Below, one piece after another: positions 11,701-23,700 of a DNA stretch of 49,096 nucleotides; within the stretch, counting starts at the first letter, position 1, and the number at the start of each line of letters is the position of its first letter. This DNA is from Nemertoderma westbladi (lineage: Eukaryota > Xenacoelomorpha > Nemertodermatida > Nemertodermatidae), in contig JAUCBJ010008136.1 in assembly GCA_032718475.1 (NCBI GenBank), positions 1-49,096 on the forward strand, written 5' to 3'. Under the pieces are notes generated by a model. That model searched no databases, was not told where the DNA came from, and saw only the letters and a list, made by a program, of their open reading frames with translations. The position numbers and the translations under genes were made by a program.

Positions 11701-14700
11701 TGATAATTTATAGTAGATTATAGCACATTGGGGTGGGAGACTCAAAAAGTAATGCAAATGATTTGGCAATTAGCCCAGGGAATTCGCACTAAGTCGGACG
11801 ACTTATTTCCAACGAGGGCCTCCAAGCTTATTTTTTAAGTACAATTTATTGATCTATGGGGTTTTTCCGCATTAAATCGTATTTCTTTACATGAAACCAA
11901 AGAAATTGGAAAAATTTTATGAGTCTCCAAACCCATTAATTTGTCTGTGGTAAGAGTTCATAATTAAAATGTTAACATAATAAATAAACTTCAGACACAA
12001 ATAACATTTAATAATTTAACCGCAATTATTATTGCAGATGTCGGTGTTTGGTCGGAGTGGTTTCAGCTTCAGAATACAAATTTGTGTCCAGAAGTTCCTC
12101 CACCTTCTATAGAAGTCCTCGAACACAGAAGATGGAGGCGATGCGAAAAGGAGAGATGGAGTGGTGGATGTCAAGGGAGGGAACAGATGGGTATCTGTAT
12201 TCTAGATACAAGTCTATATTACGGTTTGTTTATTTTATTTAGTGCAATTTCAGGCATACTAAATCAAGTGAGAGTTTCATAACACCAGAATTTAACTGTA
12301 ATGTGGGGCGAGCCACGTAGTCAGGGCCAGTCTTAGCGCACAATTATAATTAGTAAATAGGGAAAAATTTCATGTCCGTCTGTCTCTCTGTCTGTCTCTA
12401 ATGGAAAAATTCATTCGTAAAAAACTTTTGAAGATTTTTTCTATTTTCTTTGACTATTTTCAAGCAAATTTTGTATGGGCATACTAGAAAAAAAGTTCCA
12501 ATATTTTTTAAAGTTACGGGCAAATACCTCTCGAACTTTTGACTCCAGATCAAATCGAACTTGTTTCAAACTTGCTCAAGTTCGCGTGCTGCACGACGCC
12601 TTCGAACGTGTAATGATTTACGAGCTGTTGCTGACATGTTCCTTCTAAAAGTTATTTTGCCAACCAGTAGACTGGCGGGTGTCAACCTATGGACTGGCGG
12701 GTGTCAACCTGTGGACTGGCGGATGTCAACTGTTGGAATGGCGGGTGTCAACCTGGGCTCATAAGAATCGGGGCCTGAACCTCTGCGGTTCCCATATCAA
12801 CTGGAGGAACCGCTGGGGCAATCTGATACTCGAGATCTTGTGACCATCGATTCTACTATGGTTCCAACCTGATTATTATTAGTTAAATATAATTTCGACC
12901 AAATCATCTCTACTTAAGCTGTTTAATAATTCAAATACAAAAATCCGTCAATATTTAAACACCACTGTTCCCAAGTGGGACATTAAACCGGCCCATAGAC
13001 AAATAAAAATGTGTAAAAATGTATTCTGTTTGTAGTTTTAAATGTTTTTAGACACTACTTTCTATTTTTGTTATTTCATTATAATATATTGGATTTTATG
13101 TGGTGCAGTGTTCCCAAATGTCGGTTTGGTCACAGGTCGTTTTTGTGAGAACTAACAGGCGCAATGAGAACATTTTTTTATAAAGTTAAAGTTGACTCGA
13201 TTTGAAACTGTTTCGAAAATTCAACGGATTTGCTCAGATTTAAAGAGGGTTGGGAAATAGAATGTTTTAAGGTTCGACTATTTAGAGCAACAGTAAAACC
13301 AGTACTCCTAAATGGGGTCCATGATGCCCTCCCCCTCCACCCCCCAGGTAATTGTTGTTGAACCGAGACAGTAAATGAGCCCTTTGTATGTGGATTTACA
13401 ATAACTTTGTGCTTTTAAATGTTATGTAATCCTGGTAAAACATAATTCGTGTATTTTATATCTTTTAATTTATTTAATATCCTCACTACCTATCATTATT
13501 TTAAAGATGATGATGAATGTGCATTAAACACAGACAACTGTGATATAAATGCTGACTGTACCAATACTCCAGGCGGATTTATTTGCAGTTGCAACAATGG
13601 ATATACAGGAACTGGTGTATCATGTTCAGGTAATACATGGGGTCTACTTCAATGTAAATAATCGAATATACATATTCTGCAAATCTATTTATGTATATAA
13701 TGTTTCACTGGAGATACCGAAAAGGGTATAATTAATTATTATTTGTAGTGATATGGAATAACTCAAGGGTGAGCGTGAGGCTATATCATATCAGTATATT
13801 ATGTATTAATATGTCTGACAGTGCAGTGCAGAAGTGTACAGGTGTAGGCTTTAGGAAGCCGAAGTGCAGTACTACAGAAGTACTGATGATCAGCTGATCT
13901 GCCGATATCACTAGGCAACCAACGTAATCAGGGTACATCATAAATGTAACTTAATAGTAACCAGTAGAGCGGTTGGGGGACCCGGGAAGTTGTGAAGGTC
14001 GGGCCAGCCGCTGTAACGATCGGCGAGGGCGACGTAGTGCCGGCCATTTAGGCTGAAAAAGTCCGTGGATATGTCTTCGAATATCCGTGTTGGGAGAGGT
14101 TCCTGGAGGAAGGGTTCCTTCGGTGGGGTCGATCGGTGGCGAAGACACGACGGACAGCTGGCGACGGATGTCCGAATGTCATTGGTGAGGCCCGGCCAGT
14201 ACACGCACTGTCGGGCTCGCCGAAGGGATTTGTCAACCCCTTGATGGGGAGTGTGGAGGCGTTCCAACGTGATGGCTCGGGCCGCCTGGGGGATGACGAG
14301 GCGTTGACCATAAAGTACCAGGTCGCCATCTGTTGATAGGGAGTCCCGGAGGGACCAGTAGGCACCAACCGCGGGGTCGCTACGTGAACTGGGGGGGAAA
14401 CCGTGCTGGACAGCGGTATGTAGAGAACGGTAAGCCTCGTCTTCCCTAGCAGTGTTGGATAGCTCCTGGAGGACCGGGTCCTCGAGGTGATCCTCGCCGG
14501 AAATCGCGGAGACGTTGGCGAGTGTAACAGAGCGCAGATTGTAGGCAATCTCGCCATCGTCGACGAGGTCGGCTGCGGTCGGTTGGTCGACGGGTGACCG
14601 GGAAAGCGCGTCTGGGATTGCGTGGTCTTTCCCGCGGCACCAAGTTGTGGTAAATATATACGGGGACAACTTTGACTTCAGCCGCTGGATCCGGGTGTTG

Positions 14701-17700
14701 TCAACCTCAGAGTGCCCCTTGCGGTTGAGGATGGTGACCAGTGGTTGATGGTCGGTAACGAGCGTGAAGCTAGGGAGCCCAAGGAGGAAAGTACGACACT
14801 TTGTGGCGGCCCAGACGACTGCAAGGAGTTCGAGCTCTATTGTTGCGTAGCGCGATTCCGTATCGGAAGTGAATCTGGAGCCACATTCAACGAGCTTCCA
14901 CTCGACACCGTGGCGTTGGAGAAGGGCGTAGCCGAGCCCTTTGAGGCGAGAAGCGTCGGTCACAAGTCGGGTGTCGAGGGAGACATCAAAGGGAGCCAGT
15001 ACTGGGGTTGTTGTGAGGGCGCGTTTAGTGGCGTCGAAGGCCCGCTGATGGTCGCTGGTCCAGATGTACGGCGACTTGATACTCAGGAGAGGTCGCAGTG
15101 GAAGGAGTAACTCGGCGATGGAGGTGGAGAAAGGAGCTAGTTGTTCCACCAAACCGACGAAACTCCGAAGGTCGGTGAGAGTTTCCGGTCGGGGGAAGGA
15201 CGCGATTGCAGAAAGTTTAGCGGGGTCAGCGCGGATGCCATCCGAGCCGACGAGGAAGCCGCCAAACTTCACCTCCGATTTCGCGAGTTGTACCTTGCCA
15301 GGGTGGAGGCAGATACCAGTCGATCTGCAGCGCTCGAGAAAGCGTTGGATGCTACAGATGTGTTCCTCGAGAGTATTATCGTATAGGAGGACATCGTCCA
15401 CGATCTTAAGCATTCGTGGGATACCTCGGAGCGCGTCATCGCCCCGGCGGTTGAATTCGTCGCCGGAAGAAATAAGCCCCATCACACTGCGTGTGTGTTT
15501 ATATCGCCCCCATGGAGTAATGAAGGTGGTTAGGAGCTGAGATTCAGCGTCTAGGGGTACCTGCCAATACCCATGGGAGGCGTCGAACACTGAAAAGTAT
15601 CGAGCAGTGGGGGAAATTTCTGCAACCGCGACTCGTGGATTGGGTGTGGGGTAGAATGGCCGTTTAACCTGGTAGTTAAGATGGCGCAAATCCACACATA
15701 GACGAAGTTTACCGCTGGGTTTCCGGGTAACTGTAAGCGGGTGGGCCCACTCGGTGGGTTCATCCACACGCTGTATGACGTCGCGGCGTTCCAAGTCATC
15801 AAGGAGGGTTTTTACCTCGTCCCGAAGAGCAAACGGAATCGGACGAGCGCCGTTGGCATGGTAGGGCTGGGCACCCTCCTTGAGTTCTATATGCATGGGG
15901 GGACCAGTAATGGTTGACAGAGGGGCGGCCTCGTCGTCGAAAACATCCCCGTAACGGTCGAGAATAGCGCTAGGGCTGTCGGAACCTGAACGACAGGGAT
16001 CAGGTTCTAGAACTGCGACCGGTACAGGGGTCCCAGTTGAGGTTGCGGAGACGGCTATGGGATATGGGAAACTCAGGGGGAGGATCCCAAGATCTAAGCA
16101 AACGGATTTGCTTAGAATTAAACCCTCCGTCTCCGGAGAGAGAATGACTTCGGTAGTTGCAGTGTTGCCACCGGAAGTAATAGAAGCAGGTAGACGGCCG
16201 CGAGTTTGAAGGGGAAGACCATCCGCGGCGACCAAATCCAGATTCATCGACGGGAGTAGATCCGCATGGAGGCCTCCGAGCTTGTAGAAGAGGTCTTCGC
16301 TTAGGATGGTCGCTGCTGCGCCGCTGTCGGGGAGCGCACGGTGTACCTTTCCCAGATAGGTACCGGTACCGGACAGGGTGAGATCCACCGAGATGTAGTC
16401 CAGTTTACAGACCGCCGCGCTGTACTCGAGGCGGTTGATGGAATCCCGGGATAATATAGTGTTAGTTTTGGCGGGTTTCGGCGCAGGACCACTGGAACGG
16501 CATACTTTGTAAAAGTGGCCGGTTTTACCGCAACCATCGCACTGAACTTCTCGGGCGGGGCAATTGGACCTGTCGGTATGTTGCTGGTTACCGCAATTAC
16601 CGCAATTGCGTGCGCGAGGGTTCCCGCCACGAGAAGAGGTTCTCGTGGATTGTCCGGGAGTTGAGCGGTTTCCCGAACCGGTTTGCGGTCGATTGGGGGC
16701 ACCTGGACGCATTGGTGAGCGGCCGCGCCGCTGCTTGTATTGCGAAACTTTCGCGATGGAACCGGAGCCGCCGAGAAACGACTGATTTTTGGAGCTCGAC
16801 TCCCAGTTTTGGCAAGTCTGGACGCAGACGTCGAGTGTGGGCCGGGGCAAGACTTTTAAGAGCTCCTGTTGTGTCTCGGCGGAGTGGAGACCGACCAAAA
16901 TTTGTGTTACAATTTGGTCGTCACGGCAATGTAGGCAGAGTTCGGCGAGGTCAGCGAGGTGCTGGAGAGCGATGTAGAAGTCGTCGAACGTCTCCTGTGG
17001 GCCCTGGCGGCGTTTATGGAAGGCCAAGCAATCCAGGGCAATGCTGCGTTTGGAACGAAGATGATCCCGCAGACCGTCGAGTACGAGTTTCGTAGTCGTG
17101 GCATCGTCGTCGGGATCCAGTTTTAGGTGGACTCGGACGACTTCCTGGAGTCCCGGACCTAACGCAGTCAGGAGAGTATAAACCTGTTCGCGGCGGGGGT
17201 ATGTCTCCGCCCGCTGGCGGTTTGCGTTATATTCCCAGCTGTCCCGCCAGCGACGGAAAGCGGGAAGGTCGACGGAGGTGTCGATACGGTCGAGGTTGTC
17301 GATCGAGATCAAGTGCCGTCGTCCGGGGGGTCCGGGGACTGGTGCCACGGGGGCTAATGCCGGGTTGGCAGGGTCGACGTTTTGCTGACGAGCAAGTCTG
17401 TCGAGAAGGTCCCGAAGTTGCGCATCGGAACGGGCCTGTTGTTCCTCTAATCGGCGATTTGCTTCTGCCTGCTGTTCGCGGTGTTCGCGTTGTTGCTGTT
17501 GCATGAACTGCAGGAGTTTATCCATGCCGCGTGGATTTTCCTCAGTTTCGATTGCGGATTGGAGCTTAGTTCTAAGCTTCACAACCGATGTTTTGTTGTC
17601 ATGCGGGATGCGGGCGTCATGACAGTATTGCAACAGTTCGGCACGGGTTAATGCGTTGATCTCGTCGTGGGTTAGATCTAACCAGGGTTTATCCTCGGCG

Positions 17701-20700
17701 TATTCCGCTTCTGCCATCGGAACGTCAATGAACGTGCGATAAAAAAGGGTAAACCCGCGAATCGAGTTCAGGAGTAAGTGACTACTCGCAGCGCCATGTA
17801 GTGATATGGAATAACTCAAGGGTGAGCGTGAGGCTATATCATATCAGTATATTATCTATTAATATGTCTGACAGTGCAGTGCAGAAGTGTACAGGTGTAG
17901 GCTTTAGAAAGCCGAAGTGCAGTACTACAGAAGTACTGATGATCAGCTGATCTGCCGATATCACTAGGCAACCAACGTAATCAGGGTACATCATAAATGT
18001 AACTTAATAGTAACCAGCCACCAAATATATGTAAAATAATATATATGTAAGAGTGTGAACCACTGGATGTCACTACATTATTAATTACTTAGCTTTCCTG
18101 GTCACTAAGTCAATATAGTATAATTATTGTCTGTCCGAGAATGGAATATATAAATATAATATTTGAAGCAAGTTAATCTGTATAACTAAGTTACAGTGTA
18201 TTTTTAATAATAGTGAAGGTGCTGGCTCAGGGTTAATATACAATACCCTTTCGCTGTAGCGAGTGGATAAAGACGGCCAAGTATACAGTAGTAATAAGAT
18301 AAAGAACAGTGTCTGCAGATGATGGTATTGGCAGATAGGATTCCATGCTAAAGGTATATATCGGACATACACGGTATCATTTCCAGGACTACCTTTTATC
18401 TGAGCCGCTAGCGGAATGGTTAGAGCTGGTTGGTTGGTCTTCCAACTTTGAGGTCACCAGTTCGATCCCCAACTTTATTACCGACTTTGTTAAGCTGTGC
18501 CCAACTAAATTTATAATAATACTTTGAAATGGAAGTGTGAGTGCAACTTAACCTAACATAATTACAGAGATAGAGATTTAGGTTAATAGTTCAATATTCT
18601 TCAACATCTGCCTGCATACAACACTGGATGTATTCAAATCTAATTCTGATCCAGCAACCCACTTATTCGTCAACATACAACCGACTGGAATTTGAACAAT
18701 GCACCAACCTTTACCTGTGTATCTCAGCTCCATAACAATGTAACACTTCCATCCCATATTCTTACAAATGTTGACATCATTATAATATAACTATCATGAT
18801 GTGATCCATATTTGATGTTTAGCAAGGATTGTTGATCAGTCCAGATTGTAACGCTCTGAGCTTGTGCTACCAACCTCTTTTCTGATGAGTCTAAGGGCAG
18901 TTTGTTCAATCACTGCACCCCCATCACGCTCACTCATCAGTTATCATTTCATATTAATTATTTAAATCTAGTGGAACTTTAGCTGGAGCATCAGGGATTA
19001 TTGGAAGCTTTACTTCGAATGCCCAAAGGCCTTCTACTGCCCAACCACATCCTCCTTTTCTGCCTCTTGTCTGTAATAACCAGTACCTAAAGGGAACAAC
19101 AGGCCCTGTAGAATAAACACCGCCTGAAACTTGCTGGGTACTGATTCCGCCAACAGGATCAAACTATACATCCACAACCTTGAGCTGTCTAGCCTGCTGG
19201 TGAAAATAGACATGGTGTGCAGCCAATTACTTTCCTCAAACGCCCGTTCCATGACACCAGACTTCAGAATAGGGATGAACTTGGAAAGTGTATGACTTTC
19301 TGAAAGCTTACCAGCTTACCAGCTGACAGTGTGAGCTAGGGGGGAAGTAAGGCAACGATTTTGAACATTTCTTCGCGATTTTCGCGATCTTCGCAAACGT
19401 CGCGATTATTGCGAAGATTGCGAAAGTCACGAAATTTCGCAAACGTCGCGATTTATTTTTCAATAATATAGGTAAATCTTTACAAATATTATTTATAAAT
19501 AATATATTGTTATATTTTATCTGCATTCTGTGTGATCTTCCAATTTTACAAGCAATGTGTTTACTAATATAATTGTTTCCGTTTGTTAGAGTGCGGCAAA
19601 TTCTTATTATTTATTTAAAGTGCACTACAGTTGGTAACCATGTTAATTGACTATTTTCAAGAATATTTGAATAGCCACATCATGGCCTACTCTATACTAC
19701 GGCCTGCTAAGTCGCCTAAAGAGGATGAAAAAAAAGAAGGCCAGCTTATTTTTACAATATTATGATATTTTGATATGGGGAGAGTTGTATAAATTTTCAT
19801 TCATTCAATTTCTCATTGTCATTTTTTAATTTGGTCAATGGACGTAATTGAAGTCTCTTCGTTACTAAACGCAAGATACTAAATTTTATGGTAGCTAGTG
19901 TTTTAAATAGGTTTAGGTAGCAATTTCAACACTACTGGTTCCGACAAAGCTTCCTTCTATAAATATTTCTGTAGTAGCTAGTTCTTATTACTATTTGTAT
20001 AAAAAATGTTCCAGAACATGTTAGCTATTCATTTTTTTAAAAAATTATGTTCTAGAACAAATATTTTTTGTTCTAGAACATTTTTTTGAAAAAAATCTAG
20101 ATTCTATTTAAAACGCATGAAATCGTTCTAAAACGTGTTTAAAATAAATAAAAAAAATTTCGAAATTTTTTTCACAATATTTTTTATTGATTTTAAACAC
20201 GTTTTAGAACGATTCAATGCGTTTTAAATAGAATCCAGATTTTTTTCTAAAAAAATGTTCTAGAACAAAAAATGTTTGTTCTAGAACATAATTTTTTTCT
20301 AAAATGAATAGCTAACATATTCTGGAACATTTTCTATACAAATAGTAAAATGAACTAGCTACTACAAAATATTTATAGAAGGAAGTAGGATGTCGGTAGG
20401 ATTGTTGAAATTGCTAGCTAAACCTACCTAAAACACTGGTTACCATAAAATTTAGCATCTTGCTTAACTAGGAGACTTCAATTACGTCTATTGACCTAAT
20501 TGCAGCAAATTAAAATTTATAGAACTCCCCCCCCCCATATCAAAATATCATAATATTGTAAAAATAAACTGGCCTCTTTTTTTCAGCCTCTTTAGGTGAC
20601 CTACCAGGCCGTAGTATATAGTAAGCAATTGCCACATTGTAAATCTGTTCATATTTTAAAATATAAAGCTTAGCTTCACAAACTCAGAAATATTTCAATG

Positions 20701-23700
20701 TAATATCTAATTATTGATGTAGGCCTAAACTGTGGCCTACTTAATTAAAAAAAATTATTATCAATAACCCTAGGTACGGTACTACTTATGTTATGGGTAC
20801 CCACTTTTTGACCGTTTATTTGACCATGTTAATGGCTATTTTCTTGAGGTTTTTGTTTTAGAACATTAATGTCATCTTCTGTTAGACGTTAGCTATTTTT
20901 TATGGTAGCTAGTGATTTCTTTTAGGTAGCTACTGTTTTTAAAATTACAAAACCAAATTTTTGGTACCTAATTTTTGATCAATTTTTTTACCATGTTATT
21001 GGATATTATCATGATGTTTTTCGTTCTAGAACATAAATTTCACCTTCTGAGAGAGGTTAGCTATTATTTTTTATTATGGTAGCTACCGGTAGTATTTTTA
21101 AAGGTAGCTAGTGATCTTAAAATTACAAAATAATATTTTGGACCATGTTAATGGATATTATCAAGATGGCTCTTTGTTCTAGAACATAAATTTTTTCACC
21201 TTCTGAGAGAGGTTACCTATTATTTTTTATTATGGTAACTACCGGTAGTGTTTTTAAAGGTAGCTAGTGATCTTAAAATTACAAAAGAAATTTTGTAGTA
21301 CCCCTTTTATTTAGACAATTTCCATATCATCAATATATTCTCGCAATTAATAAAAAGATAAATAAATATAGTAATAAGTAAAATAGGCCTAAATAAGTAA
21401 AATATGTATAAACTCTATTTTGAAATCTGCCTATATTTCGTATAAAATATAAAAAACTAGCTAGTAAATAATTACTAGCTACTTTGACTATCAAATAAAA
21501 ATTACTAGCTACACCATGACTCATAAATTATTCAAGGCAAATATATAATTGAGAATTAAATTACCGGTATATATTACATTTACTAACTAATAAAACTAGC
21601 TAACATAAAATCAAAAGTACAAGCTACCATCTTACTGTCAGAAGGTCAAATATTTGTTCTAGATAAACAAAACCTCATAATAAAATACATTTTTACAAGA
21701 AAAAACTTGGTAAATTTTTTTTCAATTTTTCAATTTATAATTTTTTTCACTAGCTAATAAAAAGTACTAGCTAATACAAAATCAAAATTACTAGCTACCA
21801 TCGTACTGCCAGAAAGTTAAATATTTGTTCTAGAACATAAAACCTCATGATAAAAACCATTTTCATATGAAAAAATATGTTTAAAAAGTGGGTACCCATA
21901 ACATAGTAGTACCTAACCCTATAGGTTTCTATAAAAAGTTACTGATTTTATATGCCTAGCTAATCGAATATGTTGAGATGTTTTTTTTGTTTGTTCTACT
22001 ATTTTACTTGCTATATTTATATAATTTCTTTAATGATTTAGATCATCAGATCATGTTAGCTATTTAATTAAAATATTTTTCCTTGTGTATTAAAATTTAT
22101 ATTGATTGATTTAGGTAGCTAATATTACTGTAGGTAGGAAATGTAGAATTTAACAATACTATAGATGAAGCTTCTCAAACGTCGTGATCTTCGCGATATA
22201 TTTTGTGTTTAATGTCGCGATCTTCGCGATATTTTTTGTTTACCAATACTATAGGTGGAGCTTCTCAAACGTCGCGATCTTTGCGATCTTCGCGACATAT
22301 TTTGTGTTTAACGTCGCGATCTTCGCGATATTTTTTGTCTACCAATACTATAGGTGGAGCTTCTCAAACGTCGCGATCTTCGCGACATATTTTGTTTACC
22401 AATACTATCGGTGGAGCTTCTCAAACGTCGCGATCTTCGCGATATATTTTTTGTTTAACGTCACGATCTTCGCGACATTTTTTGTTTACCAATACTATAG
22501 GTGGAGATTCTCAAACGTCGCAATCTTCGCGATATATTTTTTGTTTAACATCACGATCTTCGCGATATTTTTTGTTTACCAATACTATAGTTGGAGCTTC
22601 GCAAACATAGCAATCTTCACGATATTTTGTGTTTACCAATACTATAGGTGGAGCTTCGCAAACGTCGCGATCTTCGCGAATTTTGTGTTTACCAATACTA
22701 TAGGTGGAGCTTCGCAAACGTCACGATATTTTGTGTTTACCAATACTATATGTGGAGCTTCGCGAACGTCGCGATCTTCGTGATATTTTGTGTTTACCAA
22801 TACTATAGGTGGAGCTTCGCAAACATAGCAATCTTCGCGAAATTTCGTGTTTACCAATACTATAGGTGGAGCTTCGCAAACGTCGCGATATTTTGTGTTT
22901 ACCAATACTATATGTGGAGCTTCGCGAACGTCGCGATCTTCGTGATATTTTGTGTTTACCAATACTATAGGTGGAGCTTCGCAAACGTCGCGATCTTCAC
23001 GATATTGTGTGTTTACCAACACTATAGGTGGAGCTTAGCAATCGTCGCGATCTACGCGACATATTTTGTGTTTAACAATACTATAGGTGGAGCTTCGCAA
23101 ACGTCGCGATCTTCGCGATATTTTGTGTTTACCAATACTATAGGTGGAGCTTCGCAAACGTCGCGATCTTCACGATATTGTGTGTTTACCAATACTATAG
23201 GTTGAGCTTAGCAATCGTCGCGATCTACGCGACATATATTGTGTTTACCAATACTATATGTGGAGCTTCGCGAACGTCGCGATCTTCGTGATATTTTGTG
23301 TTTACCAATACTATAGGTGGAGCTTCGCAAACGTCGCGATCTTCGCGATATTTTGTGTTTACCAATACTATAGGTGGAGCTTCGCAAACGTCGCGATCTT
23401 CACGATATTGTGTGTTTACCAATACTATAGGTTGAGCTTAGCAATCGTCGCGATCTACGCGACATATATTGTGTTTACCAATACTATATGTGGAGCTTCG
23501 CGAACGTCGCGATCTTCGTGATATTTTGTGTTTACCAATACTATAGGTGGAGCTTCGCAAACGACGCGATCTTCGCGATATTTTGTGTTTACCAACACTA
23601 TAGGTGGAGCTTAGCAATCGTCGCGATCTACGCGACATATTTTGTGTTTAACAATACTATATGTGGAGCTTCGCGAACGTCGCGATCTTCGCGAAATTTT

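Larger units (their letters stand above)
13744..18016 (-). mobile_element. Gypsy-type LTR retrotransposon with 3' internal deletion
   Basis: Two 220-bp LTRs differing at only two positions flank a single gag-pol frame. The integrase is cut off within its catalytic core and joins the 3' LTR directly, so the rest of integrase and the polypurine tract are missing. No target duplication is visible (flanks TTATT and GCCAC). It lies antisense in the intron after the first EGF exon. The near-identical LTRs imply a young insertion. Confidence 0.9.

Noticed and set aside
12561-12764. 67-codon plus-strand ORF with repeated NLWTGGCQ-type units
   Set aside because: It is a translation of the 22-bp tandem repeat.
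14136-17506. Plus-strand and alternative-frame ORFs over the Gypsy element
   Set aside because: They are antisense shadows of the GC-rich gag-pol frame.
18402-18474. Functional tRNA gene with a TCC-like anticodon
   Set aside because: A and B boxes are good, but the anticodon and acceptor stems do not pair.
18724-19252. Two minus-strand ORFs of 61 and 72 codons
   Set aside because: Looked vaguely like retroelement leftovers, but no catalytic or zinc motif could be found.
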